64,000 nucleotides of DNA from the NCBI RefSeq assembly GCF_000321225.1, contig NW_004451409.1, positions 142,132-206,131 of the forward strand, written 5' to 3'. The notes under the pieces were generated by a model, which searched no databases, was not told the origin of the DNA, and was given only the letters and a program-made list of their open reading frames with translations. Shown here one piece after another: positions 11,741 to 24,469 of the stretch. The stretch comes from Odobenus rosmarus divergens (taxonomy: Eukaryota; Chordata; Mammalia; Carnivora; Odobenidae). Each line of letters starts with the position of its first letter. The first letter of the stretch is position 1. A program made the position numbers and the translations under genes.

Positions 11741-13877
11741 AATTATTTCTGCTGTTAATAACAACTTAAGCTATAAAAGGAGTGGGGGGAGGATTTATTG
11801 TATTAAATAACTAAGGAGTCCAGGCATAGATATTCAGGCTTATTTTCATTCAAGGCTCAAATGACTCACATGATAGTACCAAAAGTCATTTTCTTTACCT
11901 GTATTTCTTTGGAGATGCTACCTTGAAGTTGGCTCCATTTTCTACATGATTTCAAAATGACTGCAGCAGCAGTAGTTACTAATCCTCTAAGGTACATCTC
12001 CAAAAGGAAAAACAGACTCTTTATCAGCACACCCAAAAAAAGCATCATTGCATCTTAAGGACTTTGGGATCATGTGACCATCCCTGGCCAATCACTGCAA
12101 CCATAGGAATGTCATGTGCTAATTGGTTGAGATCTGGGTCACTTGCTTCATTCTTGAACTGGAGGAGGAGCCCCACATAGCGCAAAGTGTTGAAAAGGTA
12201 ATGGGGATATTTCCTGGAGGAAAATCAGAAAGTTGTTAGCAGAAGAGAGGAAAATGTATACTAGAAAGCAAATAATAGATGTTTAACTATAAATGAATAA
12301 ATAATGATGAATGGTAATATATTTTAATACCACAGAATTTCACTATGATTTTTGCAAGTATATGCCATGTTTGTGGTAATATATATATCACTTTACATAA
12401 AAATGTGTATAAATAGGTAGACTAAAAGAATCATTTTAATCTGGAAAGTTCTGTCTTGATCGATTAGAGCTTTCTATGTTTCCTTATTCGAGCTCAGTGC
12501 TATTGTCTGCTTGAGTGGATAGGAACATTTGTTTTAATAAAAACTTGCTTAATACTTAGAACTATAGCAGCATATTTAAATTTATTTCTAGGACAAGACT
12601 AGGTGTAACCTCCAGGGAATAGATTTGCCCCATTAACCAGAGCTCTCATCGACTTCAAATATGGAGAGAGTTGATGTTCTGAGAATGAGTGTTAATAGGT
12701 GCTGAAAGAATGGGCACAGTTGAATGTTTATAACAAATACAAGAGAGTATAATGTGAAAATGTGTGCAGGGAAATCAAAGACTTCCTCTGTGGTATGTAT
12801 TTCACCAGTTAGAGCATTAAAGAAATTAGTATTGTATTTAAAGTAGAAAATAAAATCTCACCTTAGTTATAGTCCTCATTTTTTAGTGTTCAAGATTAAA
12901 TTAAAAATTCTTATTGAATAAAATAGTACTCAACTACATTCTAATCTTATGAGATTCTTGTGGATATAGAAAGAAAAATGGCAATAAAAAAACATTGGGG
13001 ATAATATACATTGGATTTTTTAAAGAGAGACTTACAAAACAATCCTAAATAATAAAGAAATCCCTTCAAATAGCAAGATGCCTAGTACATTTTAAGCAAT
13101 GTATTATTCTTATTTTTTCGTATATATATTCCTTTCAGAAATATATCCTAAAATACCCAAAAGTGAGAGTAATGAAAGAAAACTTAGACTGTTTTATGAG
13201 TTTCACTCATGTCTCCTTTTTCTTCACCCCATAAGTGCTGGTAAGCCTTCCCACACATTCCTGGAGTGCAAAGCTGGGTCTGGCACTTTCTGATTCCATA
13301 TGCTTCTATGCACTAAAAATCAGCAAGGATGAGGCTTTATCATCTTCTGCATAAATTAGGGGTGTGATTTGCCAATATAACTGGGCACTAGTCCAGATGT
13401 CTTGAAAAATCAAGAAAAGGAAAAGAAAAAAGTTGTGGTTTTTTTTTTTTTTTTCTATCGCTCAACCTGGGAAGGGAAAACACAAGTTCAAACTAAATGG
13501 GGTCACTTAGTATCTCAAACCCAAAGTACTGAAGTATCTTTGGCTTTGTGGTAGGAGGAAAAGGAGAGCCCTTGGCTTAAGTTATGACCAGTGATGGAGA
13601 TCAAATGATAATATAGTCTATGCCTTTTCATGGATATCGCCAATTTTTAAACCCAGGTTTCTTGGTCACTGAAAAGAGTAGGGTGCAAAAAGTGAAGGAG
13701 ATGTTCAAAATACAGTATCATTCTCTCTTTGGTTTTTGTGTCTCTTAAGCATTATGCCCAAGTCGATGCATATAAAACTTAGGTAACCCATCACATGAAA
13801 AGTCGAATATAGCTGGCATTAGGGAGGAAGTACTGGATATGGAGAAGGGGAGAGCACTAAACCAGGAGAACCCAAAG
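11741..13877. other. Unannotated AT-rich stretch
   Basis: The part 11750-12200 is a little richer in GC and may be an old repeat that I cannot name ('gtgaccatccctggccaatc' near 12075). A poly(T) run lies at about 13438-13454. No open frame, RNA gene or other repeat is recognised. Confidence 0.4.
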
Positions 13878-16420
13878 TTACAGGGACAGAAGCCAAAAAA
13901 AAATTGTTAGTGGAATGCTAAATATAACACTGAGAAAAGCTATTCCCATTTCTAATATTTCATTCATGGATCTGGGAATCCTAACTTTGGAAGAAACAAC
14001 ACCATATTTTATCAGTGAATCAATCACTGATTCAGAGCATATACTATAGCCTACAGGACATGACTTGAACCGACAAAGTGCTGCCACCCAGCTGGTGCTA
14101 TAACTGATTATTGAAAAAAGCCATTCAAAAAAATGACAATGTCAAGTCATCTGTGTCCCAGTGGTGGAGAACAGGATAAGATCAGTAAATTCCACAAGTA
14201 TGAGCCAATCTTGTATTTTACTTCTTGTAAATTTAGTTCCCATGTCAAAAGCAATGCTGTGTGAGTTACCATGACAGTGAATAAAGGCATCTGAAAGTTC
14301 ATGGATGGTAGATTTTGTGGAAGCATTTTGGGTAGGGGAAACAAATGCATATTGAAAATCTCTATTCCAATAAAAAAGAACAAAGCACTGTCCTTCATAC
14401 AGTGGAAGTGATTCAATGTAATCCAATTTTCCATAGGATTAATCCTCCTGAGGAATAATGCTGTGTTGGAGTTGATGTTGGCCCTGCTATTGGCAGGTTG
14501 GACATTCAACAATGGCTCTAACCAGATTGGTTTTAGTGAGTAAAAATCCAGTTTGCTAAACCCATAACCATTTTATTCATGCATCTATTGGGCAAGAACA
14601 AGGTAATGGGTGAAAGAGGCTGATTGACATTCACAGAACAAGTGATCTCAATCACCTAGTTGTTAAGATTCTCCTTTGTTTAGAGTGTGCTTTTTACTGA
14701 GCATTCACATGGGACACAAATATCTTTATACTATATGCCCATATAGAGACATTCATCCATATACCACTTATGTAGACCACCTTATCACGAATTTTCCAAT
14801 CATGATTCGTCTAAACCAAGATATTAGTTATTTGGGGGTAGTGTCAGCATGTCATATAGAACTACATGGAATCCAATCCCAGAAATATTCTTCCTCCATG
14901 TATTGGTCAGAAGGAACCTACCATTAAGCCATAAGCGTGGGAAGAAAAAAAATTTTTTTAATGTAAGAGGGATCGACACCATGAGAATCTGTGTCACTTG
15001 TAGATGCAATTCACTTATGCCTTTAGGACTTGCTCAAGCCTGAGCTCCTATAAACCACTTCCATTTAATTGTGGAATGAAGCTCTGCATACCCAAATTTA
15101 TGGCTTAATAAGTCAGACAACACCTTACTTCTGGTGGGCAGATCAGGTTACATGATAACTTGATAACCCATGACAGTAGTCCAGGCTCTTCTAGGACGCA
15201 GTAGCAAGCTAGAAGTTTCTCAAAAGGGGAATTGTTATCTGAAAAGGATGACGTGGTATACTCCAAAATCCTAAATGTTTGCACTGTGATTTACCTATAG
15301 GGTCCTGATAAAAATTCCATAAAACTTTTCTGTCTGCCACAGACATTTCAAATACCATTAGTTTCTGCCAGTTCACATGGCCCAAGACTGAATCTTCCTC
15401 TGGGCCTCACTAGAAATTGCAGACTTTCAAGTTACTCAATAAATGAGATATATGTTATCTATATAATCACAAGGAGCCCATGAAATAGAGACATTGGGCT
15501 TCTTTTTCCATAGGAGAAGGTGCCAGATACAACAACGTGTCCCTTATCTTTGAAGGACATATCTTAACATACCCCAGACCATTTTCCTGAGAAATAGGTC
15601 TTTAAAATTTTGTGGAAATACAATTACCATCTGATATACATGTAACCTACCAGAGTCTAAGGTAGTTACTACTTTCTGCTCATCAGGTACAAACATTACA
15701 TATCATTGATGTAGTGGAGGAATGGGATGTTTGATGAAATGTAGAGACAATCAGTGTCCCTCAGACTGTTTATGGCAGATAGCTGGAAAGATACTATAGA
15801 CCTGAAAGTAGGATGGGGAAGGTGTATTGCTGGATATGCCAAATGAAAATTCACTGTTTTGGGGGGTCTTTAGTAACAGGTAGGAAGGCAGAAACATTCA
15901 CCAAATCAATAACTGTTCAATAGAGAATGTTTTGATCTGCTCCAGTGAAGAAACCATACCTTGGAATAGCTGCTGCAATTTGTTTAACTACTGATTAAGT
16001 AATTCTCCAACATCTGTCTTCTTCTGCACAGGCTAGATAGGAGACTTGATTTGGGACTTTATTAGAAATTATCATTTCTACAATCTTAAGCTTCTGATGG
16101 TAGCACTAATTATGAAACCCTTCTGAGAATGAAGTATTGCCATTGGTTTACTATGTTTGTAGATAAAGACTATTCTAGAAGCTTTTCCCTTGGACCCTTC
16201 ACTGTAAAGGTCCTTAATTCGTAAATCAAGGAACCAATATAAGTATTCTGGGAATTTTCTGGGATGTCTATCCCCATTAAGCATTCTATAACTGGAAAAC
16301 AACCAGACAGTGGATTTGGGGACAACCACCTATGAGACAAACCCAACCTAAACATCATTAATATTCTGATCTCCAAAACTCTCCCATCAGATTGAAGGGT
16401 CACAGTGGCATTTTGTGTCT
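13878..16420 (-). pseudogene. Decayed ERV (class I-like) pol: protease/RT to integrase
   Basis: Broken minus-strand frames keep the order of a retroviral pol gene. A protease-end/RT-start-like piece lies at 16078-16403. A degenerate reverse transcriptase active-site motif reads YIND (usual form YxDD) at 15702-15713, with a stop two codons later. An integrase core lies at 14142-14426, with DYIESLPL near its start and HSIAFDMGTKFT around the second catalytic Asp. A C-terminal integrase piece lies at 13878-14087. The spacing (about 0.6 kb to the RT motif and 1.2 kb on to integrase) fits an intact layout, so damage is by point mutation, frameshift and stop codons rather than large deletion. It cannot be expressed as one protein. 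No env is recognised to the left. Gag is not proven to the right. Confidence 0.72.
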
Positions 16421-16619
16421 TTTGGAATTAGCAGTTCAGAGCCAGTTTCAAGTAATACCTGGATTGTATGATAATTTTCCCTTTCTTAATGCACTGTCAC
16501 CTTTAAAAATAGCCCAGGTCTTTTTGGAGAAAGCTAGAGAAAGATATATTGGATGAGTTTTTGGCAGTGCAGTGTCCTTCCCTAAAAGAACCTGAGAGCC
16601 TTTATCCAAAGTGCTTCGG

Positions 16620-17355
16620 TGTACTAATATATATATGTAATTTTTTATATATTATGATGTTTTGATATCTTAAAAATCTTTTCTGACTGGGGAATAACTG
16701 CCCCTTTCAGGGGTAGCCAAGTTTTACAGATAGCAAAAGTTTCAGCTAGGAGCAAGACTTTTTTTTTTTTAAGATTTATTTATTTATTTGGAAGAGAGAG
16801 AGAGAGGAGGAAGGCAGAGGGAGAGGGAGAGAGAATCTCAAGCAGAGTCTGTGTTGAGCCCAACACAGGGCTCGATCCCACGACCCTGAGATCATGGCCT
16901 GAGCCAAAACCAGGAGTGGGACACTTAAGGGACTATGTCACCCAGGCACCCCAGGAGCAAGCTTTTGATATGCAAACCAAACAGCTAGAGCCATACCTGC
17001 TTTATCTGACCTATGCACATTTGGAGGCAATATTCCTCTGCCTTAATAATCCCAGGGCCAGATACCCAGCAACTACAGATCACTCTTATAGTTTAGAGCC
17101 CACTGAAATTATTCTAACTAGTCAATCCTCAAGGCCTTGCCGTTCCCACAGAAACCCCAATAAAGGCTCTGGCCTAAACCTATCACTCACTTCTCCTTCT
17201 TGATCAAAACCTGGTGTTCCTCCTGTGGCTCTGTGTGGCAAGCTCTGACTTGTGTTTCTAGGGGAACTATGAGTAACATTAAACTTTTAATGGCATTGAC
17301 CTCCTTGTGTCTTCACTCAGTCTCCTTCATAAATTAAGAGCTGGGCACAAAATAC
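16620..17355 (+). mobile_element. ERV LTR, sense, split by a SINE
   Basis: On the plus strand, sequence after the SINE reads like an LTR: 'gaaattattctaactagtca' (17105), 'aaaccccaataaaggctctg' (AATAAA polyadenylation signal, about 17154) and a terminal part ending 'agagctgggcaca' near 17352. The left portion (about 16690-16760) is interrupted by the SINE at 16761-16952. Its orientation is opposite to the adjacent pol remnant, so it is probably a separate solo LTR. The left border is not certain and no target duplication was found. Confidence 0.55.
16761..16952 (-). mobile_element. CAN-SINE (SINEC), antisense, inside an LTR
   Basis: It starts with a poly(T) run and 'aagatttatttatttatttg', then GA-rich sequence and the complement of the tRNA-like head, ending 'cacccaggcacccc'. 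Flanking duplications are 'aggagcaagactt' (16748-16760) and 'aggagcaagctt' (16953-16964), one base different in length. Confidence 0.93.
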
Positions 17356-18498
17356 ACTGGAAGTGTGAACTGACACAGGAATAGGAATTGACTCTCCATT
17401 TTGATGATCCAAGTCAAACTTTATTCACCAGACATAGAGCTTTTCCATCTTTTACAAATCAAGTAAAACTTCAGTAAACTACCTTTATATTGCAGTCTTT
17501 GGGTTGCCATGATCAGCTAGGTAAAGACAAAGGTCTCTGTGGTTGAAATCATTCTGATTACTGCTTCAAATGTGCTACTCATAGTAATTCTACCTACATT
17601 GTCACAGTCAGTTAAGTGCTGCCACTTGGCCACTGCAACCTTAAGACACCATCATCCCTACTGAATTCAGAGATCCTGTTTTGATGGCAGCACTTCTTAT
17701 TATCATTCTTGCAGGGAACAGCTACTATAGAGATTTTTAAAGATGATAGGCCTCCTTTTATCAATGTATTTCTCAAAGCCTTTATAAAAGAAATGTCCTC
17801 CAGACATATATAGGTAGGTTAGCAGGTCTTACAAGCTAAATCTAACCCCTCATTCAAATATCCATAAGCCTTTCAATAGTGTCCTCTGTAGTATATCAAA
17901 GGAATTCTGACAACTCAACTTTATTTTAGTCAACTAACCAAACCAAGCCCAAAGTTAGAACTACTTGTCAGCTGTTCAAAGCACACTAAATGAGAATCTT
18001 TGCTTAGTGAACAAATTTTAATACATTCAAACTGACCCAATGTTACATTCTCCCACTCTGATCCAGCACCTTCTCAGTTCATTTCCATACATATTCCCAG
18101 ATTTCTATTAATATGAATACAAATTATGTAAATAGTTTTGCTGTGTATAGCAGTTCTTTTTTAGGTCATAATTTTCCTCCAATCCCCAGAAGCATGCCAT
18201 AATCTGAATCTTGTCATAGATCTAGAAAAAAGGAAGCAGAGGTGGTGAGGTACGTCTAAAGAGGAGATTAGCATTATCCTGGAAATCAAATTCCTCAGGC
18301 TAGGACAATTAAGTTCTTCAGGCAAGGGGAGACTAATTTCTCAGACTTGGGGGGAAAAGTGCTTCTATTGGCAGATGAGGCTCAATAAAATGTAAAGATT
18401 CAAGTTCTGCATCATCAAAATCAGCCCATGTTTCTCCATCCAATTTTCATGGTCCTACTCCTTCCCAATCAATGCCTTAATTCTATGAAAGAAACACT
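17356..18498 (-). other. Unassigned; possible continuation of the antisense ERV
   Basis: No repeat is firmly recognised. On the minus strand between about 18240 and 18410 one frame gives two open pieces, ADFDDAELESLHFIEPHL and EEFDFQDNANLLFRRTS, separated by stops. This might be the gag side of the ERV whose pol lies at 13878-16420. I cannot confirm that. Confidence 0.3.
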
Positions 18499-18630
18499 GG
18501 GGGCACCTGAGTGGCTCAATCTGTTGAGCTTCCGACTCTTGATTTTGGCACTCAGCACAGAGTCAGCTTGTCCCTCTCCCTCTACTCCTTCCCCCACTCA
18601 CACACTCTTTCTTTAAAGTAAATTAATAAA

Positions 18631-18635
18631 TCTGA

Positions 18636-18687
<52 letters not shown>

Positions 18688-18866
18688 AGAAAGAAAGAAA
18701 GAAAGAAAGAANNNNNNNNNNNNNNNNNNNNNNNNNNNNNNNNNNNNNNNNNNNNNNNNNNAAGAAAGAAAGAAAGAAAGAAAGAAGAAAGAAAGAAAGA
18801 AAGAAAAAGAAAGGAAGGAAGAAAAGAAAAAAAGAAAAGAGAAGAAACGAAAAGAAAAAGAAACCC
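18631..18866. repeat. (GAAA)n microsatellite with assembly gap
   Basis: Near-perfect GAAA units on both sides of a run of 50 N (18712-18761), degrading at the right end into mixed A/G sequence. The round number of N suggests a gap of unknown size, so the true length is not given by this sequence. The apparent 86-residue Phe/Leu/Ser frame on the minus strand is an artefact of the repeat. Confidence 0.95.
18712..18761. other. Assembly gap (50 N)
   Basis: Fifty consecutive N inside the GAAA microsatellite. Confidence 0.99.
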
Positions 18867-20909
18867 CGAACAATGGGTTTAGTTGTAATTCAGCTACTCT
18901 GCAGATTAGACTTTGGCTTTGCTCTTAAGAAATTTTGTAGGAAATAGGGGTTTTTCTCAGAGAAGTCATAGACGCTCTCTAATCCATTACCCTACCTTGA
19001 TTTGGGAATTTAAAACCCCTCATTTTTTTATTCTCCACAGTTTATGATGCACTTAGAAGCAACCACACAACCATTTTATTTATTTTTATTAAAGTGTTCT
19101 ACAGCAGCAATTACTTGGTGACCCAAAGCCTTCTATAGTCATTTGATTATAAATGAAACCACAGATGGCGATTTAAGAAACCATTTTGCCACTACATGCC
19201 ATGGACCACAGGTGTCCCCTTTGCTACTGGCAACAACGACATTAATGTCTTTAAATCTAATAAGACCAGAGATCAATTATAAATTACCATCTTTAATGTT
19301 CTGTTCTCCTGGAACCAATTCTGATACCAATAACTATAGCAATCAGTGTTCAATCATGAAAGTAGAACATACACAACTATAATGGGAGAGATTTATTATA
19401 GGAATAAGACCCTCTGTAATTGTTGAAGTTGAAGAAATAACAGACCAAAAAGAAGTTGGAAAATTAGTGAAAAGAGACTTTCTGAAGTGCTGACATGAGT
19501 GGATAAATTGGAGTTCTCCAAGAAATCCAGAAGAACAGGTATATCCAGTTGCTAAAATGTGACCACAAGGATAGATGGTAGAATAGAGGATGGAAGGTTC
19601 TTGACTTTGACTTTTTTTTTTTTGAGTCTGGAACCTCTATTATTCAGGAATGGCATTTTTAATGAAGTTTTGAATATGTACAAGGGACTGAGGTCACATT
19701 TGCTACAATCTGTCACCATTAGTGACCCTGAAGACTTCTAGCTCATAATGACTCCTGCTTCACTTCTACCTTCCAAATATCACAAAAATTCCTCTTTTGG
19801 ACAACTTTAACTTAGAACCATATGGGAAAAGGAATTCTGGGAAATATGGTTTCAGCTTAGCCAAGTTGACACAGTATAAAAATACCACAGCATATTTTCC
19901 ATATTTAAATCCTATTAGACTTAAATCATGTGCCATTGGTATTAAATCATGGGCCTGTTGGTTTTTAAATTATGTGCCAACTCTACTAAATAAAAATGGT
20001 ATGGATTATGATTTCTTTTGGTTGCAAGCCACAGATATTGACTCTGGCTAATTTGTGCAAAAAGAAAAAAAAATTTTTTTAGAATAATATTATTGGGAAA
20101 CTCACTATTCTAATGGGAAAGCTAGAGAAGATGGTTTGAAATTAAAAAGAAACCAGAAAAACATCAGGTAACTCTCTACTGCCTCATGAAGTTTTCTTTT
20201 CTGGGAGGAATGTACAGTTTTGTTTTTTGTTTGGGGGGCATTTTTGTTGCTTTTGTTTTTTAAATCCTGAAGAACTCTGTTCAAGATTCTAACTCCTTGG
20301 AAAGAATGTTTTTGTCTAATTAGGTTTAGATCACATGTTCACTTCTTGGGACTATTGAGACAGTAAGATCTGGCAAAAGTATCCTGCCACAGCCTTTAGG
20401 AAGCTCTCCATGCTTCATAATAAAAGGATGGTTTACCTTGTTTTATAATTTATGGTTTCATCCACCTTGCTCAAAATGGTGACAAGGTAATTCTCCGTAA
20501 GGAAATAGGACTGATGCTAGGAAGGAGGCATGGTTATGGATCAACCAAAAGCTTCTAATAAATACCCCCTAATAAGGATTTTGAGGCAATATCCAGGACT
20601 AGTAAAAAAAAAAAAAACATTGCATTTGATCTATCAGCATTGGTTTTCATGGTTGCAGGAAAGAACATTAATAGCAAGTTGGCTGAATATTTTTGCCAAC
20701 AACCCTTGATTTTGAGACAGCCTCTTTAATTCACCAAATAGACAGCTGAAAGAATGTTATGGTTACTTAATAGAGAATGTTCGAACACTTCCTCTGCCTT
20801 ACTGAAGGCTTGTCATAATCTAGATCCAGGCTTACTCATTATTCCAATCTTACATATTCCTTCCATCTGTGGTACATCCGTCCACTGGGGAGAAAACAAT
20901 CCTTTAGAA
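18867..20909. other. Unannotated AT-rich stretch
   Basis: No gene, RNA or nameable repeat. Short poly(T) at 19612-19623 and poly(A) near 20611-20625. Frames of 60-84 residues (19143, 19559, 19797) lack motifs. Confidence 0.4.
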
Positions 20910-20995
20910 TTGGGCAACCTGGTTTGAACACTATCTTCACCCTGTGACAACTGTGTGGGCTTTAATATTTTCTTAAAATTTTTGACAGTATACTC
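20910..20995 (+). mobile_element. Possible MIR fragment, sense
   Basis: 'caacctggtttgaacactat' and 'ccctgtgacaactgtgtggg' resemble the MIR core. Short and diverged. A minus-strand frame of 95 residues spans this region without a domain. Confidence 0.45.
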
Positions 20996-21464
20996 AGCTA
21001 TCCACCTATTAGAGTCAGTGACAGAATTAAGTGAAAAATTAACAAACACAATGTCAGAGTCAACTTGGCACTTAGCACACAGAGAACATTCCATATACAC
21101 TAACTCCTTCTGCCTTTGCTCCCATAGTACCCCTTTCTTAAAAATCTCCTTCTGTTACTTTTACCGAATTGAATCATGTACTCAAAGTGCAGTTCAAATA
21201 TTATCCTTTTCGTGAAATTGCCAAAGAGCATAAAGTTTCCAAACTCTACATAACTCCTTACATAAGTTATATAGTACTTATCTATAACTTAGTGTTATAT
21301 ATAATAACCATATAACTTCACATATAAGTGCAACATTAGGCATTTCATTATGTATTTATTTTTAAATTATTATTAATTAATTATTTTATGCATTATATCA
21401 TCTCCATGCTGAGTGATTATCATTATGTCTATCCAAAATCTTCATAACATTCAACATTTGAGTG

Positions 21465-23190
21465 TTTTTTCTATTTACTATTTGCTAGTTGTCAGGTATT
21501 GGCTCAGAAATTGGTAGCACAAGATAAATAAGAAAGACCCTTTTGGTGTCTTTAAGACATTCACAGCCTAATAGAGAAGATGGCTAGGCAAATAGTCGAA
21601 ATCAAGAAATCCTAAAGAATGTACAAAAGAAGAAAAAGAAAAAAATACTTTTGGAAAAACTGTAAATAATTCACAATAGATAGAAGATAGAGTGAGAAAG
21701 GGAAACAGCAAAATATGAGATTGGAAAGGCCAACAAAGACACCATCATAAAAGGCCCTCTATATCACCCAAAAGGTTAAGACTTTATCTTAAGCTCAGTA
21801 AAGAAACATTGAAGAAATTCAGCCAGAAAGAGATATCATACACATCAACAAAAACAATAAGAATATCCATAGTAATAGCAGCAACCAAAGATTGAGCACT
21901 ATTTTTTGTAAACACTGTACTAAATAGATAATTTATTTAATTCTCAAGACAATGCTCTGATATAGTTATTATAATCCAAATTTACCAATGAGGAAATTGA
22001 GGCTTAGAGAGGTTAAATAACTTGCCCAAAGTTACAGTTAATAAGTATTGGAACTGGTTATAAATCCAGATCTGTCTCATTCAAGAACCCACAATCTTAA
22101 CCACAACGTTAAGATTTATGTTTTAGAAAGATCACTTTGGCAGCAGTGTGGAGAACTGATTGAAGGAGGCCGAGCCTAGAGGCAAAGACTCCATTTAGAA
22201 GACTATTGCACAAATACAGCTTTAAAAGGTTAAAAACCATTCCCAGAAAGTTATTAATTTAATAAATATGATAGAGAGAAAAAGATTAATTTAATAAATG
22301 TGAAGGAGATTTAATAGGCAAGAGTTACTAACTGGCTAGATATAGGGATAAGCAAGAAAAATCAAAGGTACTAACCAAGTAACTGGGTTGATGTTGTGTC
22401 ATCAATATACACGGTTTGGATGGAGAATTGGGAGATGATGAAATCAATCTGAGGTAGAGTAAATGGGAGATGGAAAAAAAATCAGTGTTGAGATTGTGGG
22501 GCTTATAGAAAATTCATATGGAAGTAGATATCTAGAAAGAGATCTGACAGGCCTCAGAATATAGGTTGTAAATACAGCCATTGAGCTAGGAAAAAAATGA
22601 ACTCAGGGAGAATCTATAGAGTAAATGAAATAGTGAAATGAGGATATAAAATGCTTGAAACTTTAATATTTGAATGTATTTTGGGTACAAGATGAAGGTT
22701 GAGCAAAGACTGAGAAGGAACTTCCACAGGCTTGTGAATAAACCAGAAAAGTTTTAAAAAGTGGGAGTTGTAAATATAAAGTTGTAAATAATGGCAAAAT
22801 CCACAGAAAATAACTTTTTAGTTCTGCATGGAAGAATTACAAGCTATTTTATATTATTCTTTATAAGTTACTTCAGTATATTTTTAAAAATACAACTGTA
22901 TTTAAATCACAGATAGAATGAAACATTTCTCATAAAATTTAGCAACAAGATCATTGGTGTTCATGCAAGAGCAGATTCACTGGAGTACACTGAAGAGACA
23001 AAGACACATAGCAATTCATAGAGAAAGTGAGAAGAGCAAAAGCAATTACTCTTTAAACTGAATAGAAAGGAAAGAGAGACTGGGTAAAAGATGGTCAAGG
23101 GCATCTAAAGTGTAGGAAGAGTGAGTTTTGTGTTTAAGATGGGAAATACTTGAACATGCTTATATTGTTAAAGAATAAAAGGCTGCCAGA
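21465..23190 (-). mobile_element. L2 LINE, long antisense copy interrupted by MIR
   Basis: On the plus strand the complement of L2 can be followed for about 1.5 kb in order: the 'ggcagcagtgtggagaactg' segment (22139), 'agtagatatctagaaagaga' (22525), 'gatcattggtgttcatgcaa' (22950), and 'aagatgggaaatacttgaac' (23136). The left part includes 'aaggccctctatatcaccca' (21752). This part of L2 lies upstream of the usual 3' fragments. It is non-coding now. Confidence 0.7.
21885..22110 (-). mobile_element. MIR SINE, antisense, nested in L2
   Basis: The complement of MIR is clear: 'aggaaattgaggcttagaga' and 'ggttaaataacttgcccaaa' (22005-22035), preceded by the TTTAATTCTCA segment and followed by 'actggttataaatccagatc'. 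L2 sequence resumes at about 22112, so MIR landed in an existing L2. Confidence 0.8.
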
Positions 23191-24469
23191 TACAAAAAAC
23201 AAAGCTGGATCTCTCTGCTTGCCAGTTAAGAGAGAGCAACTTCACTCAAGAAATCCATTTCAATGAGGCTTCCCTAACTGAAAGCAGAAGCACTACTTAC
23301 AGGGGTAGAAGGGGGAGTTTATTCCATATCAGGAGGAGCTCTAAGAAAGAGAACATTGTAAAACCTCCCTTGGGTTTGGTCATGCTCTGTTATATGCTAC
23401 AGAAGTATGGGCATGGCAGAAAGTCTCTATCAAGGTCATAATCAAGTAGGGACACTTCTCTCTGAGCATGCTTGGACTTGGCAACTTTTCCTTTAACACT
23501 ATGCTTAAGAGACAGATTTACTAGATATGAAAAGGTAGAAGACACAGCAGAAAAACAAGATGACTGATGGAGCCATGTTCCTGGCCAGAAGCTTTTAAGT
23601 GGATTGGACAAGAAGTTGAGAAATTTTCCACCTGATAACCTCTATTTTCTCTGTGAAGTAAGAAATTGAACCCTTCATTGGAAGTAAGGAAAATGCAAAG
23701 ATAATATCTGATAAGATTAGGGTAACAAATTCATTCCAGTTTGCCTGGGAATTGTCTGGCTTTAGTACTGAAAGTCAAGGTCTTAGAACCTCTTAGTCTT
23801 GGGTAAACTAGGACATTGGTCCAGATGAGATTGTCATCAGTTATAGTTGTTGAAGAGAATGAAGAAATAATTAGAAGATAAAATAACAATAAATAATGAT
23901 AAAAGAAATAATTAGAATCTAACTAAGGCTAGAGACCAGGGGATCTGTAATAATTCCAATGTATTTAATCCTGTGATTTAGTAATGTTCTGTGCTCAGGT
24001 CTGTTTCAATACATCCAAAATGGTGGGAAAAAAAGGCAAATGCTTTTAAGATAAGAGCTTCAAGCACCAAATATCCTTATAGTTTATAATTTTTGTACTT
24101 CCTTAAGAGGAGGTAGGGTGAGCCGGGGAAGAGTCAGAGGGAAAGAAAGTAGATATAGAAATTCTGGTATTCTATCTTTCTTAAAGAGAAAAGTTCAAAT
24201 GGGACTCTCTGATACCATGCAGACCTTAGAATTTCAATTTAAGTTTTCCAAAATGATAAATTACTTATTTCTTCCTTCATAGGAAGCAAAGCCAGGTAAG
24301 ACCAGTTTTGAAGACTCAAATACTATTGTGTTATTGCCAACAGAGCAGATAGAGAAAGAAAAATAAATCTTTCTTTGTTTTTAATTCAGGAGTAGAGAAC
24401 AGAGGCATCTGTTCTTAGCAGAGAGGCATAACATTTCAAGATATATGACTGCATCTCTGAGTCAAAACT
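23191..24469. other. Unannotated; perhaps more decayed L2
   Basis: The purine-rich plus strand and a few L2-like phrases suggest decayed L2, but I cannot align it with confidence. No gene. Confidence 0.3.

Larger units (their letters stand above)
18499..18866 (+). mobile_element. Truncated CAN-SINE with tail expanded to GAAA microsatellite
   Basis: The head 'gggggcacctgagtggctca' is clear. The copy then skips about 60 bases of the normal middle and goes from 'gattttggcactcagc' to the CT-rich block and a short AT tail at 18610-18630. The tail passes directly into GAAA repeats that run to about 18866. A weak duplication, 'gaaagaaac' before the head and 'aaaagaaac' after the repeat, suggests that the whole microsatellite is the expanded tail of this SINE. 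Confidence 0.8.

Noticed and set aside
14147..14512. 121-residue minus-strand frame
   Set aside because: Wrong frame over the ERV integrase region. The integrase-like reading is the overlapping frame at 14142-14426.
18613..18873. Phe/Leu/Ser-rich minus frame of 86 residues
   Set aside because: Translation of the GAAA repeat and the N gap.
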